From Prevotella sp. (GTDB lineage: Bacteria > Bacteroidota > Bacteroidia > Bacteroidales > Dysgonomonadaceae): DNA of 64,000 nt. The DNA is taken from positions 62,001-126,000 of the forward strand of contig JAITVV010000043.1 in NCBI GenBank assembly GCA_031285625.1, read 5' to 3'. Of this stretch, positions 15,829 through 25,084 are shown in pieces; the first letter of the stretch is position 1; each line of letters opens with the position of its first letter. The notes beneath the pieces are model-generated. The model ran no database searches, had not been told where the DNA came from, and saw only the letters and a list, made by a program, of their open reading frames with translations. A program made the translations under genes and the position numbers.

Positions 15829-17004
15829 ATGAAACGAATAATATATATTCTCTTATTTCTACTTGCGATAAATGTACAGGCGCAAGACTCATTTAATAAT
15901 GTGATTAGAGAAATTGAGGCTAATAATACAACCCTGAAAGCCTACAGGGAAAAAGCCAATGCCGATAAGATAGGCAACAAAACAGGTATTAATATGGCCA
16001 ATCCCGAAGTAGAATTCGGTTACCTATGGGGAAGCCCCTCTGCTATAGGTCATAAGATAGACCTGAATGTAACCCAGTCATTTGATTTCCCTACAGCCTA
16101 TCGTTATAAGAATCAGTTAGCTGATGGAAAGAATGTACAGGTAGATATGATTTATAATCAGCAATGTATGGAAATTCTGCAGGAAGCCAGACTGTTGTAC
16201 GTTCAATTGGTGTATCAGGCAAGCATGCATAAAGAGTTATCTCAGAGGCTGATGCAGGCAAGAGAATTATCAGATGCTTATCAGAAGAGTTTCGACCAGG
16301 GAAATATAGATATCCTGGAGCGGAACAAAACTAAGCTGAACCTGCTGAGTGCAGAGAAAGCTTTACAGATAAACGAAGTAGATATGAACCTGTCAAAATC
16401 TGAACTGCAACGCCTGAACGGAGGTCTGGAATTGACCTCTATAGCAGACAGTTATCCCGCTTTTGTGTTCCCTCTAAACTTTATTGAGTGGTTTGAAAGG
16501 ATAAAAGATAATAATCCCGCGCTTCAGGTAACTGAACAGGAGATTGCACTCAGTAGGAAGCAGGAACAACTGACACGTGCCCTCAACCTTCCCAAAATAA
16601 CTGCCGGATATACCAGTGAAAGGACTTCCGGCGAGACTTTTCAGGGAGTTTCGGTAGGGGTATCTATTCCTCTGTGGGAAGGGAAGAACACCGTGAAGCA
16701 TCAGAAAGCACAAACTGTTGCTTTGCAGATGCAACATGATGACTCGAAGCTGCAGTTTAGGAATTCTCTTAAAAATCAGTATGATAAAGCGAAGAAACTA
16801 TCCTTGTTATTGAGAGAGTATCAGGAAGCCTTAAGTGTTACAAGCAATCAGGAATTATTGAAAAAAGCATTGGATAAGGGTCAATTGTCTCTTATTAATT
16901 ATCTGTTGGAACTATCCGTATATTATGAAACAATGGATAAATATCTGGAAACAGAAAGAGACTACCAGTTGGCTGTAGCAGAATTACAGCGATGGGAAAG
17001 ATAG
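15829..17004 (+). CDS. TolC-family outer membrane channel of the metal efflux system
   Basis: A 391-residue protein with a signal peptide (cleavage after about residue 19, NVQAQ). Long amphipathic helices such as RLMQARELSDAYQKSF and the repeated two-half arrangement (about 20-200 and 205-390) are typical of OEP/TolC proteins, and GVSVGVSIPLWEGKN is the conserved beta-strand entry of the second half. It is shorter than E. coli CusC (about 460), as usual for CzcC-like channels of Bacteroidota. It completes the tripartite efflux set with the two genes before it. Confidence 0.88.
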   Translation: MKRIIYILLFLLAINVQAQDSFNNVIREIEANNTTLKAYREKANADKIGNKTGINMANPEVEFGYLWGSPSAIGHKIDLNVTQSFDFPTAYRYKNQLADGKNVQVDMIYNQQCMEILQEARLLYVQLVYQASMHKELSQRLMQARELSDAYQKSFDQGNIDILERNKTKLNLLSAEKALQINEVDMNLSKSELQRLNGGLELTSIADSYPAFVFPLNFIEWFERIKDNNPALQVTEQEIALSRKQEQLTRALNLPKITAGYTSERTSGETFQGVSVGVSIPLWEGKNTVKHQKAQTVALQMQHDDSKLQFRNSLKNQYDKAKKLSLLLREYQEALSVTSNQELLKKALDKGQLSLINYLLELSVYYETMDKYLETERDYQLAVAELQRWER

Positions 17005-17012
17005 TGAATGTA

Positions 17013-17045
17013 GAAAGGATGTCTGACAAGACATCCTTTCGCTTT
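17013..17045. terminator. bidirectional terminator between convergent genes
   Basis: A perfect 12-pair stem (GAAAGGATGTCT with AGACATCCTTTC, loop GACA) followed by GCTTTT. It lies between the stop codons of the channel gene (+) and the TPR-like gene (-). Confidence 0.85.
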
Positions 17046-17047
17046 TA

Positions 17048-17851
17048 TTAATTCAGTTCTTTATAAAAATCACTGTTCTTCATTTTTTCAGCTAACTTTT
17101 GAGGAGATGTGGAACCCATAACAAAAGGAAAAAATATGGCTTCATGCCCTCTGAATATTATAACATAAGTACCGTCTTTCCCCTTCTTGATAGTTTTTAG
17201 TGCCTTATCAATATCAGTTTTCAACTTTTTCTTATCAGCTTTGTCTTTTTCTAAATATTCCGAAAGCCTGTCTCCGTGGCTGTAATTCTGACTCTCTACA
17301 ATTAGGGCTATCAAATATGCATATGACTGATCTTTCTTACCTGCCTTATAATATGTATTTGCTATATCAAATATGCAACGTTCTATATCTTTAGTCAATG
17401 TCGTTCCACTGGAAGCTACAATTAGCCTGTAGTCAAAAACCGATTTCTTGTAATATTCAACTGCCTGATCATATTCGCCTGCAGATAAATAATAATCTGC
17501 TAATGCATGAGCTGCTATGTGTTTTATGTTCCACACATCATCATGTCTTCTTAAATTTGAAAATTTTTTCTCCAGAAAATCTTCAGTAATATCCAATGTT
17601 AGAAAAAACTTGAAATCGTCCACATAATTACCAATATTATATCTGGTTATTTTCTCATCCAGATTTTCAATATGCTTTTTTAATTCATTATTTGATATAT
17701 AAGGCTCATACGCGACCAATTTTTTTAAGGCTGGACGTAGTTCGTCTGTACGGGCATCGTGGTACAGTGGGTATTTTTCACGATCAGCCTCTGTTTGTGC
17801 ATACAATAACTGTATTGAAAGTAAAGCAATAATAAAACATAAATTTCTCAT
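17048..17851 (-). CDS. secreted TPR-like protein of unknown function
   Basis: A 267-residue protein with a clear signal peptide (cleavage after LLYAQ, about residue 19). The middle region (about residues 105-195) has two helix pairs of tetratricopeptide type: AAHALADYYLSAGEYDQAVEYYKKSV and ANTYYKAGKKDQSYAYLIALIV. The C-terminal part (about 225-267) contains DGTYVIIFRGHEAIFFPF and a lysine-rich tail. I do not recognise the family. It is 26 bases downstream of the ROK kinase and on the same strand, so the two may be cotranscribed, but its link to sugar metabolism is unproven. Confidence 0.7.
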   Translation of the reverse strand: MRNLCFIIALLSIQLLYAQTEADREKYPLYHDARTDELRPALKKLVAYEPYISNNELKKHIENLDEKITRYNIGNYVDDFKFFLTLDITEDFLEKKFSNLRRHDDVWNIKHIAAHALADYYLSAGEYDQAVEYYKKSVFDYRLIVASSGTTLTKDIERCIFDIANTYYKAGKKDQSYAYLIALIVESQNYSHGDRLSEYLEKDKADKKKLKTDIDKALKTIKKGKDGTYVIIFRGHEAIFFPFVMGSTSPQKLAEKMKNSDFYKELN

Positions 17852-17877
17852 AATAAAGTTTTGTGTTTGAGTTATTT

Positions 17878-18705
17878 TTAATTTAAGATAGAGGCTCCAA
17901 GAATAGCTACATCTTCTACTTTAGATGTGTAAATTTTTAGTTTCTTTACTGTTTCAGGATAAGGAAAATCATCCAAGCTCTCCATCATTGCAGAACCAAA
18001 GTACTCGTAAGCATTAGCTATACTGCCACCTATGATTATTACTCTTGGATCATAGGCAAATAAAATTACTTTCATCAGATCTCCCACATGATGGCCAAAT
18101 TGGTTCCAAAGAATAACAGCTTCAACATCCTCGTTTTCCTGGGCTTTTTCAAAGGCTTCTTTTCCTGTTAAGCCATGTACCCGGGTAAAATACGAACTGC
18201 TACAATATGATTCATAATCATATTCAAGATATGGGATACAGCCAATCTCCCCTGCTCCGGTATTTCCGCCATTATAGAGTTTTCCATCAATAATAATTCC
18301 AGAACCGACTCCTGTTCCCAATGCTACTGCAACAAGATCTTTTTGTCCTGCTCCTTCTCCAAAATGGTATTCTCCCAGAGCAAAACAGTTGCAATCATTG
18401 TTTACAAAAACAGGAATATTAAATTCTTTCTCCAAAATATCTTTCAGATGAACTTCTTTCCATGATGGTATATTCATTACATTATAAACAATTCCTTTTT
18501 CGGCATCAACAACTGAAGGTACTCCGACACCAATACTTTTTACTTCAGGAGTCATTATCTGATGCAGCATTTCCTTCAACTGATTGGTAACAACTTCTGC
18601 TGATTGATCTGCTTTACAGCGTTCGGCTATTTTTTTTATAATGGTGCCATTATTCACCACACCCATTCTTACATTAGTACCACCCAAGTCGATTCCAATT
18701 CTCAT
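17878..18705 (-). CDS. ROK family sugar kinase (glucokinase-like)
   Basis: Cytoplasmic ROK protein of 275 residues without an N-terminal HTH, so a kinase rather than a repressor. It has the ATP-binding phosphate loop IGIDLGGTNVRMG at the N-terminus, NNDCNCFALGE with the catalytic Asp, and GTGVGSGIIIDGKLYNG. The canonical ROK zinc motif CGxxGCxE is replaced by GEIGCIPYLEYDYESYCSSS (about residues 148-167), so zinc ligation must differ or be lost. It diverges from the sensor gene of the first PUL; glucose released from beta-1,2-glucan would be a sensible substrate, which is inference. Confidence 0.85.
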   Translation of the reverse strand: MRIGIDLGGTNVRMGVVNNGTIIKKIAERCKADQSAEVVTNQLKEMLHQIMTPEVKSIGVGVPSVVDAEKGIVYNVMNIPSWKEVHLKDILEKEFNIPVFVNNDCNCFALGEYHFGEGAGQKDLVAVALGTGVGSGIIIDGKLYNGGNTGAGEIGCIPYLEYDYESYCSSSYFTRVHGLTGKEAFEKAQENEDVEAVILWNQFGHHVGDLMKVILFAYDPRVIIIGGSIANAYEYFGSAMMESLDDFPYPETVKKLKIYTSKVEDVAILGASILN

Positions 18706-18735
18706 AATTATCAGATTTAATTTTATTATTGATTA

Positions 18736-18766
18736 CAAATATAATCCGTGTAAATCTAATCGCAAA
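18736..18766 (-). promoter_or_regulatory. promoter of the ROK kinase gene
   Basis: On the minus strand TTTG (18763-18766), a 19-base spacer and TATATTTG (18736-18743) give a complete Bacteroidota promoter, about 30 bases upstream of the kinase ATG. A small inverted repeat AATCG-N5-CGATT (18758-18772) overlaps the -33 box. Confidence 0.7.
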
Positions 18767-18822
18767 ACGATTTTTAGTATTATCTTACACAATCTCAGAA
18801 AACAAAATTCGCAAAAATATGT

Positions 18823-18830
18823 TATTTTTG
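18823..18830 (+). promoter_or_regulatory. predicted -7 element of the PUL sensor gene
   Basis: TATTTTTG matches TAnnTTTG, 40 bases upstream of the sensor ATG. No TTTG -33 element is seen at normal spacing. Confidence 0.4.
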
Positions 18831-18870
18831 AGAAGTTTAATCGATATGACTATCATAAGTAGCAAGCTAA

Positions 18871-21699
18871 ATGAATAATTTAACCAGGTATACCTTCTTT
18901 CTATTATTTATCTCCTTACCTATTATATCAGTTTTTTCCAATAAGCCTCATGTTATCAATCTCCAAAAAGCAAGATATAAAGCTGATAATAAAAACTGGT
19001 CGATAGACCAGGATGAACGAGGGGTTATGTATTTTGGAAATGACATCGGATTGCTAGAATTTGATGGTATAGAGTGGAAATTAAACCGTATACCAAACTC
19101 TCTAACTGCCAGATCTGTGGCTGTGCAATCACATAATACGATCTTTACAGGTAGCTACGAAGAATTTGGCAGATGGGATCGGGATATTTCCGGAAAATTA
19201 ATTTATACATCATTAAGCGATCAATTAGATAAAGCCCTTTTCAAAAATGATGATTTCTGGAAAATATGGATTGCCGAAGATTGTGTTTATTTTCAGTCTT
19301 TTTCGTCAATATACATATATGATTTCGAAACAGTAAAACCTTTGCGTGCCGAAAAAGAGTTCCTCTTCTTATCTAAGGTCAGAGATGAGTTTTTGGTACA
19401 GCAAATGCTAGGACCTATTTATAGATTAAAAGGCTCAACTTTAACAAAAATCGAAGGAAGTGAAATTTTTCGTAATACTGACGTTCGTGTAATATTACCC
19501 TATTCCACAGATAAATATTTGATAGGCACATCAACAAATGGAATCTATATCTATGATGGAATATCATTCAACGAATGGAATCCTCAATTATCAGCTACAT
19601 TAAATTCGGCTGAGTTAAACTGTGGAATCAGAGCCAGTGACGGAACATATTTTTTGGGGACAATATTAAATGGCATTTATCAAGTTGACCAAAATGGTCA
19701 TATTAAAGATAACATATCTACTGAAAGCACTTTACAAAACAATACAATACTTTCACTTTACGAGGATGATCTTGGAAATATATGGGCAGCTTTGGACAAA
19801 GGAATTTCTTACATTCAATATATAGAAAATATAAGCTGCTATACAGATCAAAGAGGGAATACCGGAGCAGTGTACGGAGCTGCTCTTTGGAAAGATAAAT
19901 TATTCATAGGAACCAATCAAGGTGTTTTTAGCATAACTAAAGAAGACCTCAATAAACCTTATGCCCTATCAAGAATGAAACTGGTAAATGGTACACAAGG
20001 GCAGGTTTGGGCTCTCAAAGTTATTGGAGAAAAGTTATATTGTTGCCATAATAAAGGGTTGAAAGAGATACAGGCTAATGGGGCATCTGTAGATGTGTAC
20101 AACATAGGCACAGGTGTATATAATATATCCGAAGCTATTTACAAAGACAGGAGCCTGCTATTCTTGTCAACTTATCAATCCCTAAAGATCATAGATAGAG
20201 AAACAAAGAAAGTATTTGATCCGCGTCAGATATCCGAACCAATAATAAATGCTGACGTAGATCATCTGGGAAATATATGGTTAGAACATTTCAACAGAGG
20301 GATATATCGTTGTAAACTTGAAGATAACCTGTCAGGCTTTCAGACATTTTCATACTATGGGGGTAGTAATAAAGATAATCTGCCATATAAACTGAAGATG
20401 TTTAAAGTAGGCGGACGCATTGTGCTGTTGGGAAATAATAAATTCTTTACGTATGATGATATAGCCAATAAAATAATACCTAATACGCTATTAGACGAAT
20501 GTTTTAGGAATATTAAAAATCTAAAACAAGTAATCCATATTCAAAACAATATATTTTGGGCGCTTACCGATGCTTCGGTTTATAAATTTTCTTATGACGG
20601 ATACGAAGCAAACATTCTTGAGAGTTATAATTTAGGGATGAATCTATCATTAGTAAACACCTACGAGAACATATCAATATTAAATGATTCGACCAGCCTT
20701 ATTTGCCTTGATAATGGCTTCTTACTTTATCAGAAAGAGAAAAGCACTTCTAATAACTATCAGCACAAACTGCCGCTCCCCTACCTTGCATCATTGGAAA
20801 CGATGAGTACAAGTGGAGACGTCGAATATAAAGGTATATCTCAGGCTGCTCAGATACCATACGATTCCAATACTATATCATTTAGTTTTTCTGCAGAAAA
20901 CGCATTTGCTTCAAATTTCTCTTTTCAATATATGCTACAAAATGTAGATAATAACTGGTCGGCACCCGCAAAGATAAATGAAGTAACATATGCTCGTTTA
21001 CCTGAAGGTAAATATGTATTTATGATCCGCTCCGTTGATAATTTAGGAAATTACTCAGAAATCGTATCATATGAATTTGAGATATTGTCGCCATGGTATC
21101 AAACTATTGGGGCTTATATAGTATATATACTTATTTTTATAGCCATCATGTATGGAGTATGGTTACTAATACTTAGACGTTACCGTAATCTCCACCTACA
21201 AAAGATCAGACATCGTGAAACAAAACGTTTGAGAGCATTGACGGGTGAGCTTCAACAAGAAGTGGAACAGAAAAGTGCAGAACTACTCACTCAAACATCA
21301 TTCATTATACAAAAGAATGAATTGATCTTAAAAGTAAAAGATATTATTGATGAATTTTACTCCCGGAATAAGAGCAGTGCCCTAATACCACTATATCAAA
21401 AGATAAACGCACTTCTCAACAACAACCTTAATACTGAAGATGACTGGAAAACATTTTTATTAAAATTTGAAGAAAAACATACAGGGTTCTTTAAAAAAAT
21501 GAAAGCATTATATCCTCAGTTAACCAACAATGACCTCCGGCTATGTGCTTGCTTAAAATTAAATTTAGAAACGAAAGAGATAGCTTCGCTCATGAATTTA
21601 TCAATAAGAGCTGTTGAAAACAGTCGATATAGATTAAGAAAAAAGTTAAATTTACTACCTTCCCAAAATCTGAATGAGTTTTTTCTTGATATCGATTAA
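18871..21699 (+). CDS. membrane-spanning ligand sensor with LuxR-type HTH (PUL regulator)
   Basis: A 942-residue one-component regulator. After a signal/anchor sequence, residues about 25-660 carry repeated beta-propeller blades of the two-component-regulator-propeller type (WSIDQDERGVMYFGN, NTILSLYEDDLGNIWAALDKGISY). A Y_Y_Y domain (about 670-740) follows, then one transmembrane helix (about 747-770), a coiled-coil stretch (about 775-800) and a C-terminal LuxR-type HTH (about 890-935: TNNDLRLCACLKL, KEIASLMNLS, RAVENSRYRLRKKL). There is no histidine kinase or receiver domain, so periplasmic ligand binding is passed straight to DNA binding, as in SusR-like regulators. It precedes SusC/SusD and should switch on the first PUL. 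Confidence 0.88.
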   Translation: MNNLTRYTFFLLFISLPIISVFSNKPHVINLQKARYKADNKNWSIDQDERGVMYFGNDIGLLEFDGIEWKLNRIPNSLTARSVAVQSHNTIFTGSYEEFGRWDRDISGKLIYTSLSDQLDKALFKNDDFWKIWIAEDCVYFQSFSSIYIYDFETVKPLRAEKEFLFLSKVRDEFLVQQMLGPIYRLKGSTLTKIEGSEIFRNTDVRVILPYSTDKYLIGTSTNGIYIYDGISFNEWNPQLSATLNSAELNCGIRASDGTYFLGTILNGIYQVDQNGHIKDNISTESTLQNNTILSLYEDDLGNIWAALDKGISYIQYIENISCYTDQRGNTGAVYGAALWKDKLFIGTNQGVFSITKEDLNKPYALSRMKLVNGTQGQVWALKVIGEKLYCCHNKGLKEIQANGASVDVYNIGTGVYNISEAIYKDRSLLFLSTYQSLKIIDRETKKVFDPRQISEPIINADVDHLGNIWLEHFNRGIYRCKLEDNLSGFQTFSYYGGSNKDNLPYKLKMFKVGGRIVLLGNNKFFTYDDIANKIIPNTLLDECFRNIKNLKQVIHIQNNIFWALTDASVYKFSYDGYEANILESYNLGMNLSLVNTYENISILNDSTSLICLDNGFLLYQKEKSTSNNYQHKLPLPYLASLETMSTSGDVEYKGISQAAQIPYDSNTISFSFSAENAFASNFSFQYMLQNVDNNWSAPAKINEVTYARLPEGKYVFMIRSVDNLGNYSEIVSYEFEILSPWYQTIGAYIVYILIFIAIMYGVWLLILRRYRNLHLQKIRHRETKRLRALTGELQQEVEQKSAELLTQTSFIIQKNELILKVKDIIDEFYSRNKSSALIPLYQKINALLNNNLNTEDDWKTFLLKFEEKHTGFFKKMKALYPQLTNNDLRLCACLKLNLETKEIASLMNLSIRAVENSRYRLRKKLNLLPSQNLNEFFLDID

Positions 21700-21782
21700 C
21701 AAATATAAAACTTTATAAAACTGCATATTACATTAATTTAAGTGGTAAAAGTGAGGTGCGAGTATTGTTAAAAAACGGATGT

Positions 21783-21838
21783 AAGTGTTTACGATGTATT
21801 AACTTTTAAAAACACTTTATCTGCAATATCTACATTTG
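21783..21838 (+). promoter_or_regulatory. candidate operator and -7 element upstream of the first susC
   Basis: TACATTTG at 21831-21838 matches the -7 consensus but has no TTTG -33 partner, as expected for an activator-dependent promoter. An 8-base inverted repeat, AAGTGTTT (21783-21790) and AAACACTT (21810-21817), lies just upstream and covers the -33 region; it could bind the adjacent LuxR-type regulator. The remaining 160 bases up to the SusC ATG would be an untranslated leader in which I see no further structure. Confidence 0.45.
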
Positions 21839-21999
21839 ACAAAAATCTAATATCATACGCACAGAAAACGCCACGATTGTCAAAACCATCAGTTTATTGA
21901 AAAATACTTAAAATCCCTTTTTATAACAATCAGCCTTTTTCCTGTCGTTCATAGTAGATTTTTACTCGCAAAATGTGTGTTTAAATAAAAAGTAAGACT

Positions 22000-24900
22000 A
22001 TGAAAATTAAACCTAGAAATTCAAAGAATTCAATTTCTCTTTTCCGAAAGTATCTTGTGTTCTTCGCATGCTTCCTAGTATTGGGGACTGCAAGTGCTTA
22101 TGGACAGAGCAAGACAATTACCGGAACAGTCACAGACCAAGCCAATGAGCCTTTAATAGGCGTTAGTGTACGCATTCAGGGTACAACTACAGGTACCATT
22201 ACGGATATAGATGGTAGCTATTCCATCTCTGCTAATCCAAAAGATGTTTTGGAATTTTCATTTATTGGTATGAAAGCCCAGTTAATTACTGTAGGTTCAC
22301 AAAACTCAATAAATATTGTACTGGAAGATGATGCTACAATGTTGACAGAAACTGTGGTTATCGGTTATGGTACAGCTAAGAAACGTGACTTAACCGGATC
22401 TATAGCCAGTATCAAAGCCGACGATATAGCCAATCGCCCATCTGCCAATCCATTAGCTTCATTACAAGGAAAAGTAGCTGGTGTACAGGTAGTAAATACA
22501 GGTATTGCCGGTCAGGATCCTGAAATCCGTATTCGCGGTACGAACTCTATTAATGGATACAAACCATTATATGTTGTTGATGGACTATTTAATGATAATA
22601 TTAATTTCCTGAACTCTGCTGATATTGAATCAATGGAGATTTTAAAAGACCCGTCTTCTCTCGCAATCTTTGGTGTACGTGGAGCAAATGGTGTTATTAT
22701 CGTAACAACTAAGAAAGCAAAAGAAGGCCAGACTTTAGTTAATATCAACACATCATTCGGATTCAAATCCGTTGTTGATAAAATTAAGATGGCCAACGCA
22801 TCTCAATTTAAAGAACTTTATTCAGAACAATTGGAAAATCAGGGAGCAGCAGCTTTCGATTATACCAACTGGAATGCAGATACCAACTGGCAGGATGAGA
22901 TATTCCAAAGCGGTTTCATCACAAATAATAATATCAGTATTACATCTTCTACCGAAAAGAACAAATTCTACATGGGTGTAGGTTATACATCTGAGGAAGG
23001 TAATATCAAACATGAGGAATATAGTAAGATTACGATCAACTTGAGTAGCGATTATAGTATCACAAAAGACCTGAAAGTAGGTTTCCAGTTTAATGGAGCC
23101 CGTGCTACTCCTATCAATACTGAACAAGGACTGTATACTAATGGGTTGAAAAACGCACTATATGCTGCTCCTATTGCAACTCCATATAATGCACAGGAAG
23201 GATTATATAATACACTCCCTAGCTTCCAAAAAAATGAAGTATCAAATCCAATGAGTTTTGTTGAATTACAAAAAAACACAAATAAAGTGATTGATTACAG
23301 AGCTTCTGGTAATATCTATGGGGATTTAACTTTCTTCAAGAATTTCAACTTCCGTGTAATGTACTCACTGGATTACAGATCATATGACAGCAGATTATAC
23401 ACTCCTAAAAGAACTCTGTATGACGTAGACACACAACAATCTGTAGTAATGGGAGATGGTAAAACAGCAGTAGAACAACAAAAACAAAATGAAACGAAGG
23501 TTCAGGCTGACTACTTATTGACTTATACAAACAGCTTTAACAACCACAATATTACAGCAACTGCAGGTTTTACTACATATTACAACAGCTTATCCAGCGT
23601 TACAGCAAAACGTGGCGAAGGAAATGGTCTTCCTATAGCAAATGATCCGGACAAATGGTTTGTGAGCATCGGAGACCCGGATGCATCTACAACAGGTAGT
23701 ACTCAATGGGAACGTTCTACAGTATCATTCCTATTCAGAGCATTATACAACTATAAAAACAAATACCTTTTTAATGGTTCATTCCGTCGCGATGGATCAT
23801 CAGCATTCTTCTATACAGGAAATGAATGGCAAAATTTCTATTCTGTTGGAGCAGGTTGGGTAATGACAGAAGAAGACTTCATGAAAAATGTCACTTTCCT
23901 TGATTATTTGAAACTGAAAGGATCATGGGGAACTTTAGGTAATCAGAATATGAGTAGAGTATATCCTGCAGAACCAATTCTTACAAATACAACCTCTGCT
24001 GTATTTGGAGACAATATTATCCCGGGATATTCAAAACAATATCTTCCTAATGCAAACCTAAGATGGGAAAAAGTAGAAGCATGGGAGGCCGGTCTCGAAA
24101 CTTATTTCTTAAGAAACAGATTAAACTTTGAAGGAGTTTATTACAAGAAAAATACGAAAGACCTATTGGCAGAAGTACCAGGTATAACCGGAACTACTCC
24201 TGGATTGGGTAATCTTGGTGAAATAGAAAACAAAGGAGTTGAACTTTCCTTATCATGGAATGACAAAATCGGATCTGATTGGAGATACGGAGTAAGTGCA
24301 AACTTAACTACAATCAAAAATAAAGTAATATCACTGGTTCAGGATGGATATACAATTACAGATGGTACATCCGGTCTTCCAATGATGTCTTATACTCAGG
24401 CTGGTTACCCTATCGGATATTTCTACGGATACAAAGTTGATGGTATTTACCAATCAGATAACGATATTGCTAATTCTCCTGTAAACAAACTAACTACAGT
24501 ACAACCTGGAGATCTTAAATTTAAAGATGTAAATGGTGACGGAGAAATCACAACTGCAGATAGAACACAAATTGGTAATCCGACTCCGGATTTCACATAT
24601 GGAGTTTCGGTGAATGTTGGATACAAGAATTTCGATCTGTCTGTTGATATGATGGGTGTTCAAGGAAACGAAATATATCGTACATGGAATATTTATGAAT
24701 GGTCTCAGTTCAACTATCTTGAAAGCAGAATGGACAGATGGCATGGTGAAGGTACTTCGAATACCGAACCGATATTAAACAGAAAAAGAGCAATCAATGG
24801 AAAAGATTATCCATCAGAATATTTTGTAGAAGATGGTAGCTTCTTCCGTATCAGAAACATACAATTAGGATATACTTTTGGTGCAGACATGTTGAAAAAA

Positions 24901-25071
24901 CTAAGAATGAAATCCCTAAGAGTATATGTAAATGCTCAGAATCCTAAAACATGGAAAAACAATACAGGTTATACACCGGAAATCGGAGGATCTGCCACAG
25001 CATTTGGCATCGATTCTAATCCATATCCTATGCCTGCAGTTTATACATTTGGTTTAAATCTTACATTTTAA
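22000..25071 (+). CDS. SusC-like TonB-dependent transporter (first PUL)
   Basis: Outer membrane oligosaccharide importer of 1023 residues. A long signal sequence ends near residue 36. A carboxypeptidase-D-regulatory-like domain (about 38-115, with GTVTDQANEPLIGVSVRIQGT and GTITDIDGSYSI) is followed by the plug (ETVVIGYGTAKKRDLTGSI to GVRGANGVIIVTTK, about 118-235) and a 22-strand barrel ending in the aromatic C-terminus LNLTF. Size and domain order are normal for SusC. It works with the SusD-like lid encoded 13 bases downstream. The substrate is inferred from neighbours as beta-1,2-gluco-oligosaccharides. Confidence 0.95.
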   Translation: MKIKPRNSKNSISLFRKYLVFFACFLVLGTASAYGQSKTITGTVTDQANEPLIGVSVRIQGTTTGTITDIDGSYSISANPKDVLEFSFIGMKAQLITVGSQNSINIVLEDDATMLTETVVIGYGTAKKRDLTGSIASIKADDIANRPSANPLASLQGKVAGVQVVNTGIAGQDPEIRIRGTNSINGYKPLYVVDGLFNDNINFLNSADIESMEILKDPSSLAIFGVRGANGVIIVTTKKAKEGQTLVNINTSFGFKSVVDKIKMANASQFKELYSEQLENQGAAAFDYTNWNADTNWQDEIFQSGFITNNNISITSSTEKNKFYMGVGYTSEEGNIKHEEYSKITINLSSDYSITKDLKVGFQFNGARATPINTEQGLYTNGLKNALYAAPIATPYNAQEGLYNTLPSFQKNEVSNPMSFVELQKNTNKVIDYRASGNIYGDLTFFKNFNFRVMYSLDYRSYDSRLYTPKRTLYDVDTQQSVVMGDGKTAVEQQKQNETKVQADYLLTYTNSFNNHNITATAGFTTYYNSLSSVTAKRGEGNGLPIANDPDKWFVSIGDPDASTTGSTQWERSTVSFLFRALYNYKNKYLFNGSFRRDGSSAFFYTGNEWQNFYSVGAGWVMTEEDFMKNVTFLDYLKLKGSWGTLGNQNMSRVYPAEPILTNTTSAVFGDNIIPGYSKQYLPNANLRWEKVEAWEAGLETYFLRNRLNFEGVYYKKNTKDLLAEVPGITGTTPGLGNLGEIENKGVELSLSWNDKIGSDWRYGVSANLTTIKNKVISLVQDGYTITDGTSGLPMMSYTQAGYPIGYFYGYKVDGIYQSDNDIANSPVNKLTTVQPGDLKFKDVNGDGEITTADRTQIGNPTPDFTYGVSVNVGYKNFDLSVDMMGVQGNEIYRTWNIYEWSQFNYLESRMDRWHGEGTSNTEPILNRKRAINGKDYPSEYFVEDGSFFRIRNIQLGYTFGADMLKKLRMKSLRVYVNAQNPKTWKNNTGYTPEIGGSATAFGIDSNPYPMPAVYTFGLNLTF

Positions 25072-25084
25072 AGAATAAATTATT

